Source: Nipponacmea schrenckii (lineage: Eukaryota; Mollusca; Gastropoda; Lottiidae). Taken from it: a stretch of 64,000 nucleotides of DNA. Position numbers and translations under genes: made by a program. The stretch lies in assembly GCA_030562195.1 (NCBI GenBank), contig CM060199.1, positions 25,440,338-25,504,337 of the forward strand, in the 5' to 3' direction. Position 1 is the stretch's first letter; each line of letters begins with the position of its first letter. A model generated the notes under the pieces. It did not search any database and had not been told where the DNA came from. It was given only the letters and a program-made list of their open reading frames with translations. Shown here in pieces: positions 48,501 to 58,189 of the stretch.

Positions 48501-51500
48501 TATTTGTCATAATATTACCTATAACTTGAAATAGATTCACCCAACCTTTCACCCCTCCATACTATAGTATTATAATAGACTATTCCATGTATATATTGTC
48601 ATGCACTGTATTATTCACACTCTCTCTATACACCACTCAGAATAAACATCAACACCCCATACCATGTGTTGTTACTTCTGCCTTATTAAATAATGGGTTT
48701 GATATCAACCAAAAGATATTACATGGTGTCAGAAGTGTAGTCAGATCAACAGAACCAAGAACCAGCCAAGACAGAAAGAAAGAAAAAAAACTGTATTCAC
48801 CAAACACTTAAACCAAGTGAGCAGAAATCAAGATGGCTGAATTGACTGGTATTCAGATACCAACAATGGACTGGGAAAGTGAAAATCTACCTACAACATT
48901 TGAAAGATTTATGCAGTACTGTCAACTGATATTTGATGGCCCACTACATGAGAAGTCAAAACAACAAAAAGTCACCTACATTCTACTCTGGACTGGACAG
49001 AAAGGTATTGAAATTTACAATTCTTGGAATTTTGATCGAGATGAAGACAAACACGACCCTGAAATAATATGGATGAAGTTTCGCCAACAACTTGAACCAA
49101 AATCAAATCATCGACTAGCCAGGCTCAATCTTCGTCACTTCCGACAAGGGGAAAACCAAACCGTAGACGACTTCATCACAGCATGCAAGACCCAGGCAAC
49201 CAAATGTAAATTTCGAGACGAAATTGAAACAAACGAAAGAATAATCGAGCAGCTTATATTTGGAACCAGACACAAGAAGATCCAAGAAAAACTCATTGGA
49301 ACTGATGACAGACTGACACTTGACCAAGCACTCGATGTAGCCAGAACATACGAAGCAGCAATTACACAAATGAACCAAATGGAAAAATCTACCCGGACTG
49401 AAATACATTCCACCACGAAACAACCGCCTACTAAACCATACCAGAATAGGAACAACCCAACCAAATGCGGTAACTGCGGAGGAGACCATCCACGTGATAA
49501 AAGATCATGTCCTGCATTCAACACTACTTGTTCCAAATGTGGTATACCAAACCACTGGGCAAAAGTTTGCCGAGGACATGCAAGAAATGCTTACCAATCT
49601 AGGCGCACCCGTGGAAACAGTCAGAAAAGATACCAGAGATCAACAAATCGAGACGGAAGCATCTCAAAACAGAGAAACCATACCAGAAAACAATTCCACT
49701 CCTTAGAGAATGAAGAACCACTCAACGAACTTGAGAATTTGTCACTCTACTCCATCACTTCAGATCAAAGAGATGAGATCTACGCAACATTAGAATTGCC
49801 AGAATTTCCACCAAACACTACCATGAAAGGAAAAGTAGACTCAGGCGCTCAAGGAAACCTCCTACCACTTAGAACCTTTAGGAAAATGTATCCAAACCAA
49901 TTTGATAAAGATGGATCACCAACCAACCTAACACCAAGTTTAACCAATCTCATATCATATGGTGGAAACAAGATTCACCACTACGGAACCACTGAAATGC
50001 AATGCAGACACAAGGGGATAACTGCACCAACCAAGTTCTTTGTAACCGATGACATAGGACCAATCATCATTGGACTTCAGTCTTCAAGAACCTTGGGTTT
50101 GATCACCATGAACTGCATGATTGAGAAAACTACTTCACTGCCACCTATAAGAGATAAAGAACAACTCATCAACCTGTATCCTGATAGATTCACTGGTATC
50201 GGAGAATTCAGGGGAGAATACAACATAAAACTGGATCCTAATATACCACCAGTAGTTCACGCACCACGAAAAGTCCCGCTGACATTGAGAGACGATATCA
50301 AGAATGAATTGGATGATATGGTAAAGCTAGGAGTCATTCGAAGAGTAACGGACGAACCAACCGATTGGGTAAATTCCTTGGTATTTAGAAGGAAAACCAA
50401 CGGACGTCTTCGACTATGCCTTGACCCAAAAGATCTGAACCAAGCGATCCGAAGAAACCACCATGTAACCCCTACCATTGAGACTCTTCTACCAAAATTG
50501 AATGGTGCTACGGTATTTTCAATACTTGATGCTAAACATGGTTATTGGAGTGTAGTATTGGACGAGCAGTCAAGCTATTATACTACCTTCAACAGCCCAT
50601 TTGGACGATACAGATCCTTACGAATGCCTTTTGGTCTCAAGATGAGTCAAGATGTTTTTCAACAGAAAATGGACCAAATCTTAGAAGACTGTCCTGGAAC
50701 CATCAGCATAGCAGACGACGTTTGTGTTTTCGGAAGAAACACGGAGGAACACGATGCCAACCTGCACAGACTGATGACCACTGCCAAAGCCAATGGACTG
50801 ATCTTCAACCCAGAAAAATGTAAGATTAAACAACCGCAGATCACATTCTTTGGCCTCATATTTAGCAAAGAAGGCATGAAGATATCGGCGCTAGAGAAAA
50901 TGTCACCACCAACTGACGTAAAATCATTACAAACCTTCCTAGGATTAGCAACCTATATGGGACCATTCATACCAAACTTAGCAACACTAGCAGCACCATT
51001 GAGAGAAATAACCAAGAAAGAGTCAGAATTTACATGGAATGCTTCACACCAAAAAGCTTTCAATGTTATAAAGAACAGCATATGTAAAGAAGTAACCTTA
51101 GCATATTTCGATACAAACAAGGATGTCATTCTACAAGTAGATGCCTCAACTAGAGGACTTGGAGCTGTACTGATACAGGAGAACAAACCTATTGCTTTTT
51201 ATTCCAAAGCCCTAACAGATGTCGAAAGCAGATATGCAAACACAGAAAGAGAAATGCTTGCAGTTGTATATGGATGCGAAAGATTTCACACCTACCTTTA
51301 TGGCAGACCATTCATTGTAGAAAGTGACCACAAACCACTACAAAGTATTCATCTGAAACACCTAACTGCAGCACCACCCAGGTTACAACGTATGTTATTA
51401 AGAATTCAACCGTACGACTTGACCATAAAATATAAGCCAGGAAAAGATTTATTACTCGCTGACGCATTCTCTCACCACAAGAAAGGGAACCTATACAAGG

Positions 51501-54500
51501 TATGGATGTTCAGATACATACTGTTATGACCAACTTTTCAACTAACAAGTTAGACCACATTAGAGATGAAACTGCATCAGATCCTGAATTGGCACCTCTA
51601 AAAGAAACCATTTTCAATGGCTGGCCTGAACGTCAAGCAAATCTACCGAAACCACTTATACCATACTGGTCATATAGAGACGAACTTGCAGTAGAAAATG
51701 GTATAATTCTAAAAGGTCACCGAATCATCATACCTAAATCATTACAGGCAGAAATCTTAGAATACACATGGCACACCAGGGAGCAGAGAAGTGTAAATTG
51801 AGAGCGAAAACATCAGTCTTCTGGAGAAACATCAACCAAGAAATAGAACAACTAGTCTCCAACTGTACACTATGTCAAGAATACCAAACATCACAGCCAA
51901 AGGAACCACTTATTCAACACTCTGTACCAAACCAACCATGGCATACCTTAGGAACTGACATATTCTACTTTGACAACGATGAATATCTCATAATTGCAGA
52001 CTACTACAGTAAATTTCCAATCGTCAGGAAGATACCTAAAGGGCAGAGTACTGGTTCCACTATAGTCACTATAACCAAACAAGTTTTCACAGAACATGGA
52101 ATACCACAGAAAATGATGAGCGACAATGGACCACAATTTACTAGTCAAGCTTACCAACAGTTTTCCAGAGACTATGATTTTGAACACATAACCAGTTCAC
52201 CTCATTATGCCAGAAGTAACGGATTTATAGAAAGACAAATACAGACTATAAAGAAAATCATGAAGAAAGCTACTCAAACAAAGAGCGACATACTAATGGC
52301 ACTTTTATGTCTTAGAGCAACACCTATTGACCACCATTTACCATCAGAACTTACCTGCAGAACTACTAAACAGAAGAAAATACAGAACAAATTTACCAAT
52401 AGTTAATACCAATACACAAGATAGAATGGTAACAGAAAGATTAATAGAAAGACAAGAAGCTCAAAAGAAATACCATGATAGACACGTAAGACCACTACGC
52501 CCTCTAACTTCTGGTCAATATGTCAACGTGCAAAACCCGAAAACACTTAAATGGGGACCTGCAGTAGTGGAAGAAAGACTTGGAGACAGGTCATATAAAA
52601 TTGAACTACCTAATGGTCATACTGTTCGAAGAAATAGAACATTTTTGAAAGAACGAGGAAGTAAAAGAGTAAAGTTTGAAATTCCAGAAGAGCCAGATAT
52701 AATAGTACCACTGACCAAATCACCAAACCAGATACCAACCCCTACTACCAAACTACAGATTGAAGGTCCAGAAAATAATAACCATTCAACCACAGAAACA
52801 AGTATACAAACCCGCTCTGGAAGAGTGAGCAGACCACCAAGAAGACTAGATCTTTAAAATATCATTATTGTATATATTCAAGTTTTGTACTGTGATATGG
52901 AAATACTAAAAGTAAAGACTGTGATAATTCTTTTTAGAAACATAAAAAACTTCATTTATGTATATATGTTCAGAAAGAAAAACTATATATTTTTAATTCA
53001 TAATTTTTAAAGTAAAACTTCATTAAAGGAAAAAAAAAATATTTGTAAATTTAAACCTTATATCTAGATGGATATTCTTAACTTTTATTTATAGAAAAAG
53101 GGGGATGTCATAATATTACCTATTACTTGAAATAGATTCACCCAACCTTTCACCCCTCCATACTATAGTATTATAATAGACTATTCCATGTATATATTGT
53201 CATGCACTGTATTATTCACACTCTCTCTATACACCACTCAGAATAAACATCAACACCCCATACCATGTGTTGTTACTTCTGCCTTATTAAATAATGGGTT
53301 TGATATCAACCAAAAGATATTACAGTATTCAGGAACAAATTTTCACTTAGTCAAGATTGACAATCCCATTGAACGAAAAATTGTCAAATTAAAACACCAA
53401 GACAAAATCCTTTCATCGAAAAATCATTTTAGAGTATATTCTTAAGTTTGGAAGAAATGACCTGACACAAAGCTGAAGTGGAATAGAATTGTGTATTCAA
53501 ATGTAGAAATAACAGTGTACATCAATATGCGTATGTAAAATTCTGATATTTAATACATGTAAAACATTTCGTGTTAGTGAAACAATTACTTTCTAACAGA
53601 ACAATAAAACTGATAACTATTAAAAACATGTTAGTAACGTGTGCCAATTTTCTTCATGCAAATAATGATTACTACCTTTCCCTCCCCAAATTAAGGAGTG
53701 TGAAATTAATCAATGATTCAATAACAATGGTTTGTACATAATAAAAGAAAATTATCCAAACTAAAGAAAAGAAGATCTTTTAAAAATCTTGTAAAAAATA
53801 CAAAAAAATGGAGGAAATCAACAATTCAAAATAATTCAAAGTTCGGCTTTACTTGACTGTCTTTTGCGAAATTTCAGTTGAATTTTCTGTTTCCTGTGAA
53901 TATCAATATTTGATGAAAACTGGACTAAAAATTCTGACATAAAATGAGGTGTGATAAGACTATTTACAGAACTATACTATATTCAATACTTTCTCAAAGT
54001 TTATAACTTACAAACATGTTAAATACAAGAGCTTTAGATCATTTCATACCTGTTTACATCAATGACAGACATTCTATTGGTCTAAAGCTCGACAATCTGA
54101 CCCCCCCCCCCCCCCCCAATTTAATTATCTATGAACGAAAACAATTTCGAACAGAAAACTTTCATAATAGATTTATAGATACACTGGTTACACAATCATA
54201 AAACATGGTGATGTTCAGTGGCATATGAAGAAATCATGCTACGATTACAATGTAAAAAAGAAAACTTACAGACTGGCACATAAATGAACATATAGGCTGT
54301 ATTTTTCTCTTCTTTCTTTGAATATCCGGTAGGTAATCGTCAGGATACTGAAACAACATTATTTGAACCTCCAGTAACTAAGTTATAAATACTACATAAA
54401 ATATACATATAAAACAAACATTGCATTGTTTTGACATGACACTTGTTAGTGTTGGTCAATAAATATAAACTAAAGATATGTTTAGGTTATTGATATAATA

Positions 54501-57085
54501 TACAATTAAAAATGTGTCAAAATATTCAACTATTTCAAAGTGAACATTTTAATCTCCAAAAAGGTGTAAGAAAACTATTCTGATGAGAATGTTCAAATAT
54601 ACAATGCAAATGCTAAAAAGTCTTACCTGTTCCCTACACAAGTTGACATGTTCTCTTAGACTTGTTAAATTGACCTGTTTTAGACATATTTTGCACGTCT
54701 CTTTAACTGTTTCCTAAGGAATAAAACATCAAAATAATTTACTTTACCAGTATTACATTTAAGTTGACAACCAAATGTAAAGGTTCACTATTTCTAAGAA
54801 TGGACATAGAAATTACAATAGGAAATTAGTCAATACAAGTGAAAATATCTGGCGACATCACAGAACCCTTGTACAGTTTGACTTTGAGTTACCGTATATC
54901 ACAAAAAGTAATGTTAATTTTTAGTTCTTTTGCAAAACTACCCCATGTGTAGCCTCCTAATCAAAACGCTGCTGACAGTTTAACTACCACTGCGGTTGCT
55001 GCAATTCCACTAAAACTTACACGTTTCATGATGTCATTAGAGTTGATCTGCTAGAAGCTTCTAATGATAACTATGCAGTTCCCGTTTAATGACGTCATAA
55101 AATGTGTTAGTTTTTTAGTTAGAATTTGCAAGAACCACAGACATTGGAATGGCGCAATTGGATGCTATCAGCTTCCCTTGTACACATAAAAAGTTTAGAA
55201 AACCAACTTATGGTCCTTTTTGTTCTCTGAAAAAAAAGATGTAATTGTGAACAAATACCTCATCTGCATACTGAGTGACAGACATATCAAGGTTTTCTTG
55301 TATTGGTCTAATGTAACAGACCGCCTGCCCCAAATAGCTTTGAGCCAAATACTCGGACGAATAACCATTTCTGCTAGGTTTTATCAAAGTCAGCTCAGTT
55401 CTAGAGGTGCCTGAAGTCCTTAACAACTCCCAGCCCCCACATCCTTTCAACTTCGGATATGTATTCTCTATGTTATCTGTAAAAGCCTTGCAATCTTCTG
55501 ATTTTTCAAATGTTATTTTCCTCTCCCCCAATCCGGCTTCAAACAGGCATTTTCGGTCTTCCCGAAATGGAATTTTGTCCTGAAATAAAAAAAAAACACC
55601 AATTTGAACATCAGACAAAATGGAATTCTTTAAATAAATCATCTACCAATAATATCTTTGGCAAAGGAGGCAAAATCAATGAGAATGAAATTTGATATAG
55701 CAGTATGTACAAGAGACCTTGTTTAATTATATTAGCAGATTTTTTGGAACACAAAATTAAATCCTCCAAGAAATTTAAAAAAATAAATTTCCTTACTTGA
55801 TCTTTATCACCGAAACAAAAAAATCTGTGGGTCCAACTAACTTTGTTTTTTTCTGCCTGTCTTTGACCCCGATTACCAGTAGGCCTACCAGAATATGGCT
55901 GGAACAGCCTTCTCAATTCGTTTGATACAGGGGAAAATGAAGGAGCCCTACTGCTTTGTGATGTCGAAGCTGTCTGATCATGTAGACCAGATTGGTTTTC
56001 TCCAGACTCTGAAAAATATTAATCAAAAACTTAGTTGCACAACTTCATCATTTTTATACATGTTTGACTATGATCAACTTCTTAAAGTAAAGTTTTCCAG
56101 ATGATAATATTAGGCCTACAGTAAGATAAACTATAAATGACATTTAGACATTCCTTTTTATGGTTTGATGTTTTGAACAAATGCATGTTGAAACGTATGA
56201 TCATGTGGACATGTTACATGGCTTATCTGCCAGATATTAACTTTTTTCCTAAAGCGAAAACTTAAAAGTTAAAAAATCAACCTACGGCTACAGCAATAAT
56301 ATAATAATCATTCTGGACCTAGGCTTACTTATTCTTGAGACAGCGGTGGTCCAGTGGGTTAGGTGTTTGTCCGCTAACCTGAAGGTCCTGGGTTCAATCC
56401 CGGCAAAGACCGAGATTAACCTTCGGATTATTCAGCCCGGTCTCCCCTTGTCAGTGATGCAGGTCGGAGGGACTGACATGGATTGATGGAAAAAGCTCCT
56501 AGTTGTTCGGATGGGACAATAAACCGAGTCCCCGTGTGCTACAGGCTGTTCATGTTAAAGATTCCTTGACAGTTGGGAATCCAAAAAGATCAGGCTAATG
56601 CTGCTGCCCTGGCAAAATTCCCCTCATTGCACACTGCATGGCGTTGCCAGTCTTCATTAGCCAAAAAAGGTGCAGAAAAGTAGGACTCAAAAACCCCATT
56701 CATTTCATTTCATTTACTTATTCTTATTGCCAGTGAAAAAGTAGCCTACTAGTACTTATTATAGTACCGGTAGCAAGACCTAGTATGATTACTTGAATGA
56801 CAGCTATCCTGCCTGAAAATATAGGCCTATCTACTCTGTGGTCATAATGAGTTCTAAATCTTAGATTGTCTTTGGTTGGTAGAAGCCAACCATTGAAAGA
56901 ATTGGATCTACTAATCTAGTTGATTTACAAGAAATTAAACTTTTTACTCAATACACAGTCACAGACAATAGGCCTATGTTAACTACGTAAAGGTTTGTAG
57001 TTAGCATTAACTCACCCTTTAGTAGGTCCGCAGCTTTTTTCATTAATTCCAAAGCTTCTTTTTTCTTTGACTTTGGCGCATCCAT
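42574..57085 (-). CDS. HECT-type E3 ubiquitin ligase (G2E3-like), 13 or more exons, transposon cargo
   Basis: Minus strand. Exons with agreeing phase: 57085-57016 (MDAPKSKKKEALELMKKAAD), 56008-55797, 55579-55259 (IPFREDRKCLFEAGLG; AVCYIRPIQENLD), 54713-54627 (finger CKICLKQVNLTSLREHVNLC), 54347-54270, microexon 53893-53853, 48343-48221 (finger CPVCGEKFDESLIESHAAVC), 48030-47971, 46970-46931, about 46640-46196, 45403-45273, 43759-43582 and 42815-42574. The HECT domain starts near 46590; MGEEAVDYGGPRREFL is its entry motif. The last exon keeps the thioester site, TCTCTLYLP after RHQPSISF. Ubiquitin would pass through that Cys. The two fingers resemble UBZ modules. One base is missing at about 46393 (before PLEVTF). 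An exon between 47971 and 46970 may be lost under the pearl insertion. Candidate AATAAA at 42552-42547. Confidence 0.75.
42905..43205 (+). mobile_element. Pearl-like element, end plus partial core
   Basis: Starts GATAGCTTGCCAGGCAAGG then CATACACCCACTGGCAG, the same end as at 40714 and 63417. Short core-like words follow (TCAAGAATTGTGCCCTC, AAGGGCAATAATTC, CCATCAAGAATCGTGCCC). The second end is missing. It lies in the last intron of the HECT gene. Confidence 0.6.
43760..45272. repeat. HECT-gene intron with repeated AGGTCA/TGACCT words and a ~85-bp direct repeat
   Basis: Two similar blocks (TACGGAAG.TGTGACC, AGGTCAAAT.ATATTCAATA, ATTGTCTA.A.GTAGGT) lie near 44670 and 44840. Around them, 44340-44930 holds about eight AGGTCA or TGACCT hexamers. 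No exon was recognised. The hexamer is the nuclear-receptor half-site, but chance plus duplication may explain the cluster. Confidence 0.45.
47097..47876 (+). mobile_element. Pearl-like element in a HECT-gene intron
   Basis: Starts ATACGCCCACATTAAAATGG and ends with a GGACGGACAGACGG microsatellite and the hairpin CGCCCACATTAATGTGTGGGCG followed by TATAAAAAT. The core consists of about four units marked by AACTCTCTATC.TGTC and CATCAAGAA, 130-170 bases apart. It is a subfamily different from 40709-41999. Confidence 0.75.
48505..48723 (+). repeat. 5' LTR, 219 bp
   Basis: Begins TGTCATAATATTACC and ends AAAAGATATTACA (TG...CA). It differs from the 3' LTR at one base only (ACCTATAAC against ACCTATTAC), as far as read by eye. 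Confidence 0.95.
48724..48740 (+). promoter_or_regulatory. Primer-binding site
   Basis: TGGTGTCAGAAGTG follows the 5' LTR directly. TGG is the complement of the tRNA CCA end. The priming tRNA was not identified. Confidence 0.75.
48833..51529 (+). CDS. Gag-Pol (Gag, protease, RT, RNase H) of the Gypsy element
   Basis: 898 residues, one frame. Residues 1-200 are a capsid-like Gag. Two zinc knuckles follow at about 212-226 (CGNCGGDHPRDKRSC) and 233-246 (CSKCGIPNHWAKVC). The aspartic protease site DSGAQGNLL is near 336. The RT spans roughly 490-670, with FSILDAKHGYWSV near 562 and the catalytic IADDV near 625. RNase H begins at QVDASTRGLGAVL near 768 and includes AFYSKALTDVESRY and ESDHKPL. ADAFSHHKKGN marks the C-terminal end of this part. 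Shortly after, the frame leaves Pol (at about 51500) and terminates. Gag and Pol being fused in one frame is seen in several Metaviridae lineages. All catalytic residues are visible. Confidence 0.95.
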   Translation: MAELTGIQIPTMDWESENLPTTFERFMQYCQLIFDGPLHEKSKQQKVTYILLWTGQKGIEIYNSWNFDRDEDKHDPEIIWMKFRQQLEPKSNHRLARLNLRHFRQGENQTVDDFITACKTQATKCKFRDEIETNERIIEQLIFGTRHKKIQEKLIGTDDRLTLDQALDVARTYEAAITQMNQMEKSTRTEIHSTTKQPPTKPYQNRNNPTKCGNCGGDHPRDKRSCPAFNTTCSKCGIPNHWAKVCRGHARNAYQSRRTRGNSQKRYQRSTNRDGSISKQRNHTRKQFHSLENEEPLNELENLSLYSITSDQRDEIYATLELPEFPPNTTMKGKVDSGAQGNLLPLRTFRKMYPNQFDKDGSPTNLTPSLTNLISYGGNKIHHYGTTEMQCRHKGITAPTKFFVTDDIGPIIIGLQSSRTLGLITMNCMIEKTTSLPPIRDKEQLINLYPDRFTGIGEFRGEYNIKLDPNIPPVVHAPRKVPLTLRDDIKNELDDMVKLGVIRRVTDEPTDWVNSLVFRRKTNGRLRLCLDPKDLNQAIRRNHHVTPTIETLLPKLNGATVFSILDAKHGYWSVVLDEQSSYYTTFNSPFGRYRSLRMPFGLKMSQDVFQQKMDQILEDCPGTISIADDVCVFGRNTEEHDANLHRLMTTAKANGLIFNPEKCKIKQPQITFFGLIFSKEGMKISALEKMSPPTDVKSLQTFLGLATYMGPFIPNLATLAAPLREITKKESEFTWNASHQKAFNVIKNSICKEVTLAYFDTNKDVILQVDASTRGLGAVLIQENKPIAFYSKALTDVESRYANTEREMLAVVYGCERFHTYLYGRPFIVESDHKPLQSIHLKHLTAAPPRLQRMLLRIQPYDLTIKYKPGKDLLLADAFSHHKKGNLYKVWMFRYILL
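51502..51801 (+). pseudogene. Pol continuation, start of integrase (frame-shifted)
   Basis: Picks up the Pol frame after the shift near 51500: TNKLDHIRDETASDPELAPL, KETIFNGWPERQANLPKP, RDELAVENGIILKGHRIIIP. It ends at the beginning of the HHCC zinc finger near 51790, where a second shift moves to the next frame. Confidence 0.8.
51768..52406 (+). pseudogene. Integrase zinc finger and catalytic core (frame-shifted)
   Basis: 212 residues. The zinc finger continues from HQGAEKCKLRAKTSVFW to LVSNCTLCQEYQ. The catalytic core has GTDIFYFDNDEYLIIADYYS (first Asp), MMSDNGPQFTSQAYQ (second Asp) and ARSNGFIERQIQTIKK (Glu). The DDE triad is intact. A shift near 52335 ends the frame. Confidence 0.9.
52327..52857 (+). 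pseudogene. Integrase C-terminal region (frame-shifted)
   Basis: Continues integrase: LPAELLNRRKYRTNLPIV, RQEAQKKYHDRHVRPLRPL and a GPY/F-like module (SGQYVNVQNPKTLKWGPAVV, then SYKIELPNGHTVRRNRTFL). The tail is proline- and threonine-rich and ends RPPRRLDL. No chromodomain. Confidence 0.85.
53093..53105 (+). promoter_or_regulatory. Polypurine tract
   Basis: AGAAAAAGGGGGA sits directly before the 3' LTR and would prime plus-strand synthesis. Confidence 0.85.
53106..53324 (+). repeat. 3' LTR, 219 bp
   Basis: Same ends and length as the 5' LTR; one base difference noted. Confidence 0.95.
54102..54118. repeat. Poly-C tract
   Basis: An uninterrupted C run of about 17 within a HECT-gene intron. 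Length is likely unreliable in assembly. Confidence 0.7.
56337..56713 (+). mobile_element. tRNA-derived SINE with 12-bp target duplication
   Basis: Same family as 21050-21413, opposite orientation. The tRNA-like head carries A box TGGTCCAGTGGGTTAGG and B box GGTTCAATCCC; the body includes GTGCTACAGGCTGTTCA and TTGCACACTGCATGGCG; the tail is CATTTCATTT. Direct repeats TTACTTATTCTT at 56325-56336 and 56714-56725. It lies in the first intron of the HECT gene. Confidence 0.92.
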
Positions 57086-57126
57086 GATTTTATCTAACGT
57101 ACTCTTCTACGCCACGAGGTACCTAG

Positions 57127-57200
57127 TCTCCGTCACCCAAACTAATATAAATCTATATTATTTACGTTGAAGACTATGTGGTTCTGGGTGACCGAGACTA
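57127..57200. repeat. Inverted repeat upstream of the HECT gene start
   Basis: TAGTCTCCGTCACCC (57127-57141) faces GGGTGACCGAGACTA (57187-57201), one mismatch. A third copy, GGGTGACAGAGACTAC, is at about 58118-58133, outside the element. Position just 5' of the first exon makes a promoter role conceivable. Confidence 0.6.
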
Positions 57201-57216
57201 CGAGGTCAAGTTTTTA

Positions 57217-57799
57217 GTCCACTGCGCATTCGGAAACTCTACTTTCGGTTAGGTAAACAACACTTGGCTATAGTCTGTTTCTTATTTTTATGCCCCCCTT
57301 ATGCAGTTGAGAGCGCCGCCTAACGTCATAATGATGCTGTTAGAAAGTTGTAGACTTGTAATTGGAGAAATGTTTTTGGAGATTTGTTATTGGACATTTT
57401 TATTTGCAGATTTGTGTCTTTGCAATTGGTTGAGCAAGATTTGTAATTTGAAATTTTATAACACATAATTGTTAGTAAAGATTTGCTGTTATGCTATTAA
57501 TATTATAGAAAATAACGTTAAAATAGATGACAGACAAATGTTGAATTCTTACTACCAAAGTTGATTTTACTTTACTTATTACAGTTTTAAACTTCAAATT
57601 CAAATATTGGTGCACAAATGTTAAATTTTGCATACAAATGTTAAATTTTGTATACTAATGTTTAATTTTATATACAAATGTTCAAATAAGCTTTCAAATG
57701 AAGAAATAAGAATCTATAAATTGAAATTAGGCATTAGAAATTAGGAAATAGCAATTAAGAAATAAGAACATCGAATTTTGAGCTGTTTGGTCTTCCATA
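57217..57799 (-). repeat. Right terminal inverted repeat of the 20.6-kb transposon
   Basis: Inverse of 37178-37775: inner edge ATTCGGAAACTCTACTTTCG, outer edge GCTGTTTGGTCTTCCATA. It carries the same short AAATGTTAAATTTTG-type repeats near 57610-57680. Confidence 0.9.
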
Positions 57800-58189
57800 A
57801 TGGCCTTCCAACATAATGTAGGGTAGGAAATCCATTTCAGAATTTGACCTACTTAATCGGAGATTTTCTTTGGAAAGTCATTCGAGAAGACTGTCGTCAA
57901 GATATTGACTCTCACTATCTTACATGTCATAATAACATTGTTTGACGAATGCACTGCATACTTTGATAATATAATAACACAAACACAAACATTTCGTGAA
58001 ATAAAAAAAGAAAGAAATTTAAGCTGTAGAAGATCGACAAAATTTATTAAACTTTAGACCGAGGTTAAACTCGACAATCCAGTCGTTCTATGTATATCTA
58101 TGTAATTGTAATTAGTCTGGGTGACAGAGACTACAATTCGCGGGTTTATTGAATTCACGCGTTCTGATTTGTTGTGACGTCGAAAAAGG
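57800..58189. other. No recognisable gene
   Basis: Spacer between the right end of the 20.6-kb element and the next pearl-like sequence. It contains the third GGGTGAC.GAGACTA word near 58118. Confidence 0.5.

Larger units (their letters stand above)
48500..53329 (+). mobile_element. Ty3/Gypsy LTR retrotransposon, full-length, young
   Basis: LTRs 48505-48723 and 53106-53324, target duplication GTATT at 48500-48504 and 53325-53329. Gag, protease, RT and RNase H are in one open frame; integrase follows in broken frames. It lies in the HECT-gene intron between the 53853 and 48343 exon edges, in antisense orientation to that gene. Confidence 0.95.
37178..57799. mobile_element. ~20.6-kb DNA transposon with ~590-bp inverted ends, integrase and HECT-ligase gene
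   Basis: The sequence at 37178-37775 is found in inverted orientation at 57217-57799. Both outer ends read (TA)TGGAAGACCAAACAGC, with TA on each side as a possible 2-bp target duplication. Inside, one spliced DDE integrase-like gene (+, 37809-39825) starts 34 bases after the left repeat. One spliced HECT-ligase gene (-, 57085-42574) starts 132 bases inside the right repeat. The two genes converge and fill the unit apart from later insertions: MITE plus pearl at 40373-42029, pearl pieces near 42.4, 42.9 and 47.1-47.9 kb, an LTR element at 48505-53324 and a SINE at 56337-56713. Without the inserts the element would be roughly 12 kb. The transposase class is uncertain (IS3EU-like by recall). Confidence 0.8.

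Noticed and set aside
49115..49536. Two long minus-strand frames (124 and 133 residues) with Cys and hydrophobic stretches
   Set aside because: They are shadows of the Gypsy Gag frame, which has clear zinc knuckles and downstream protease and RT.
56340..56410. tRNA-like gene with A and B boxes
   Set aside because: It is the head of a SINE with target duplications; it lacks a proper cloverleaf continuation. The same applies at 21340-21413.
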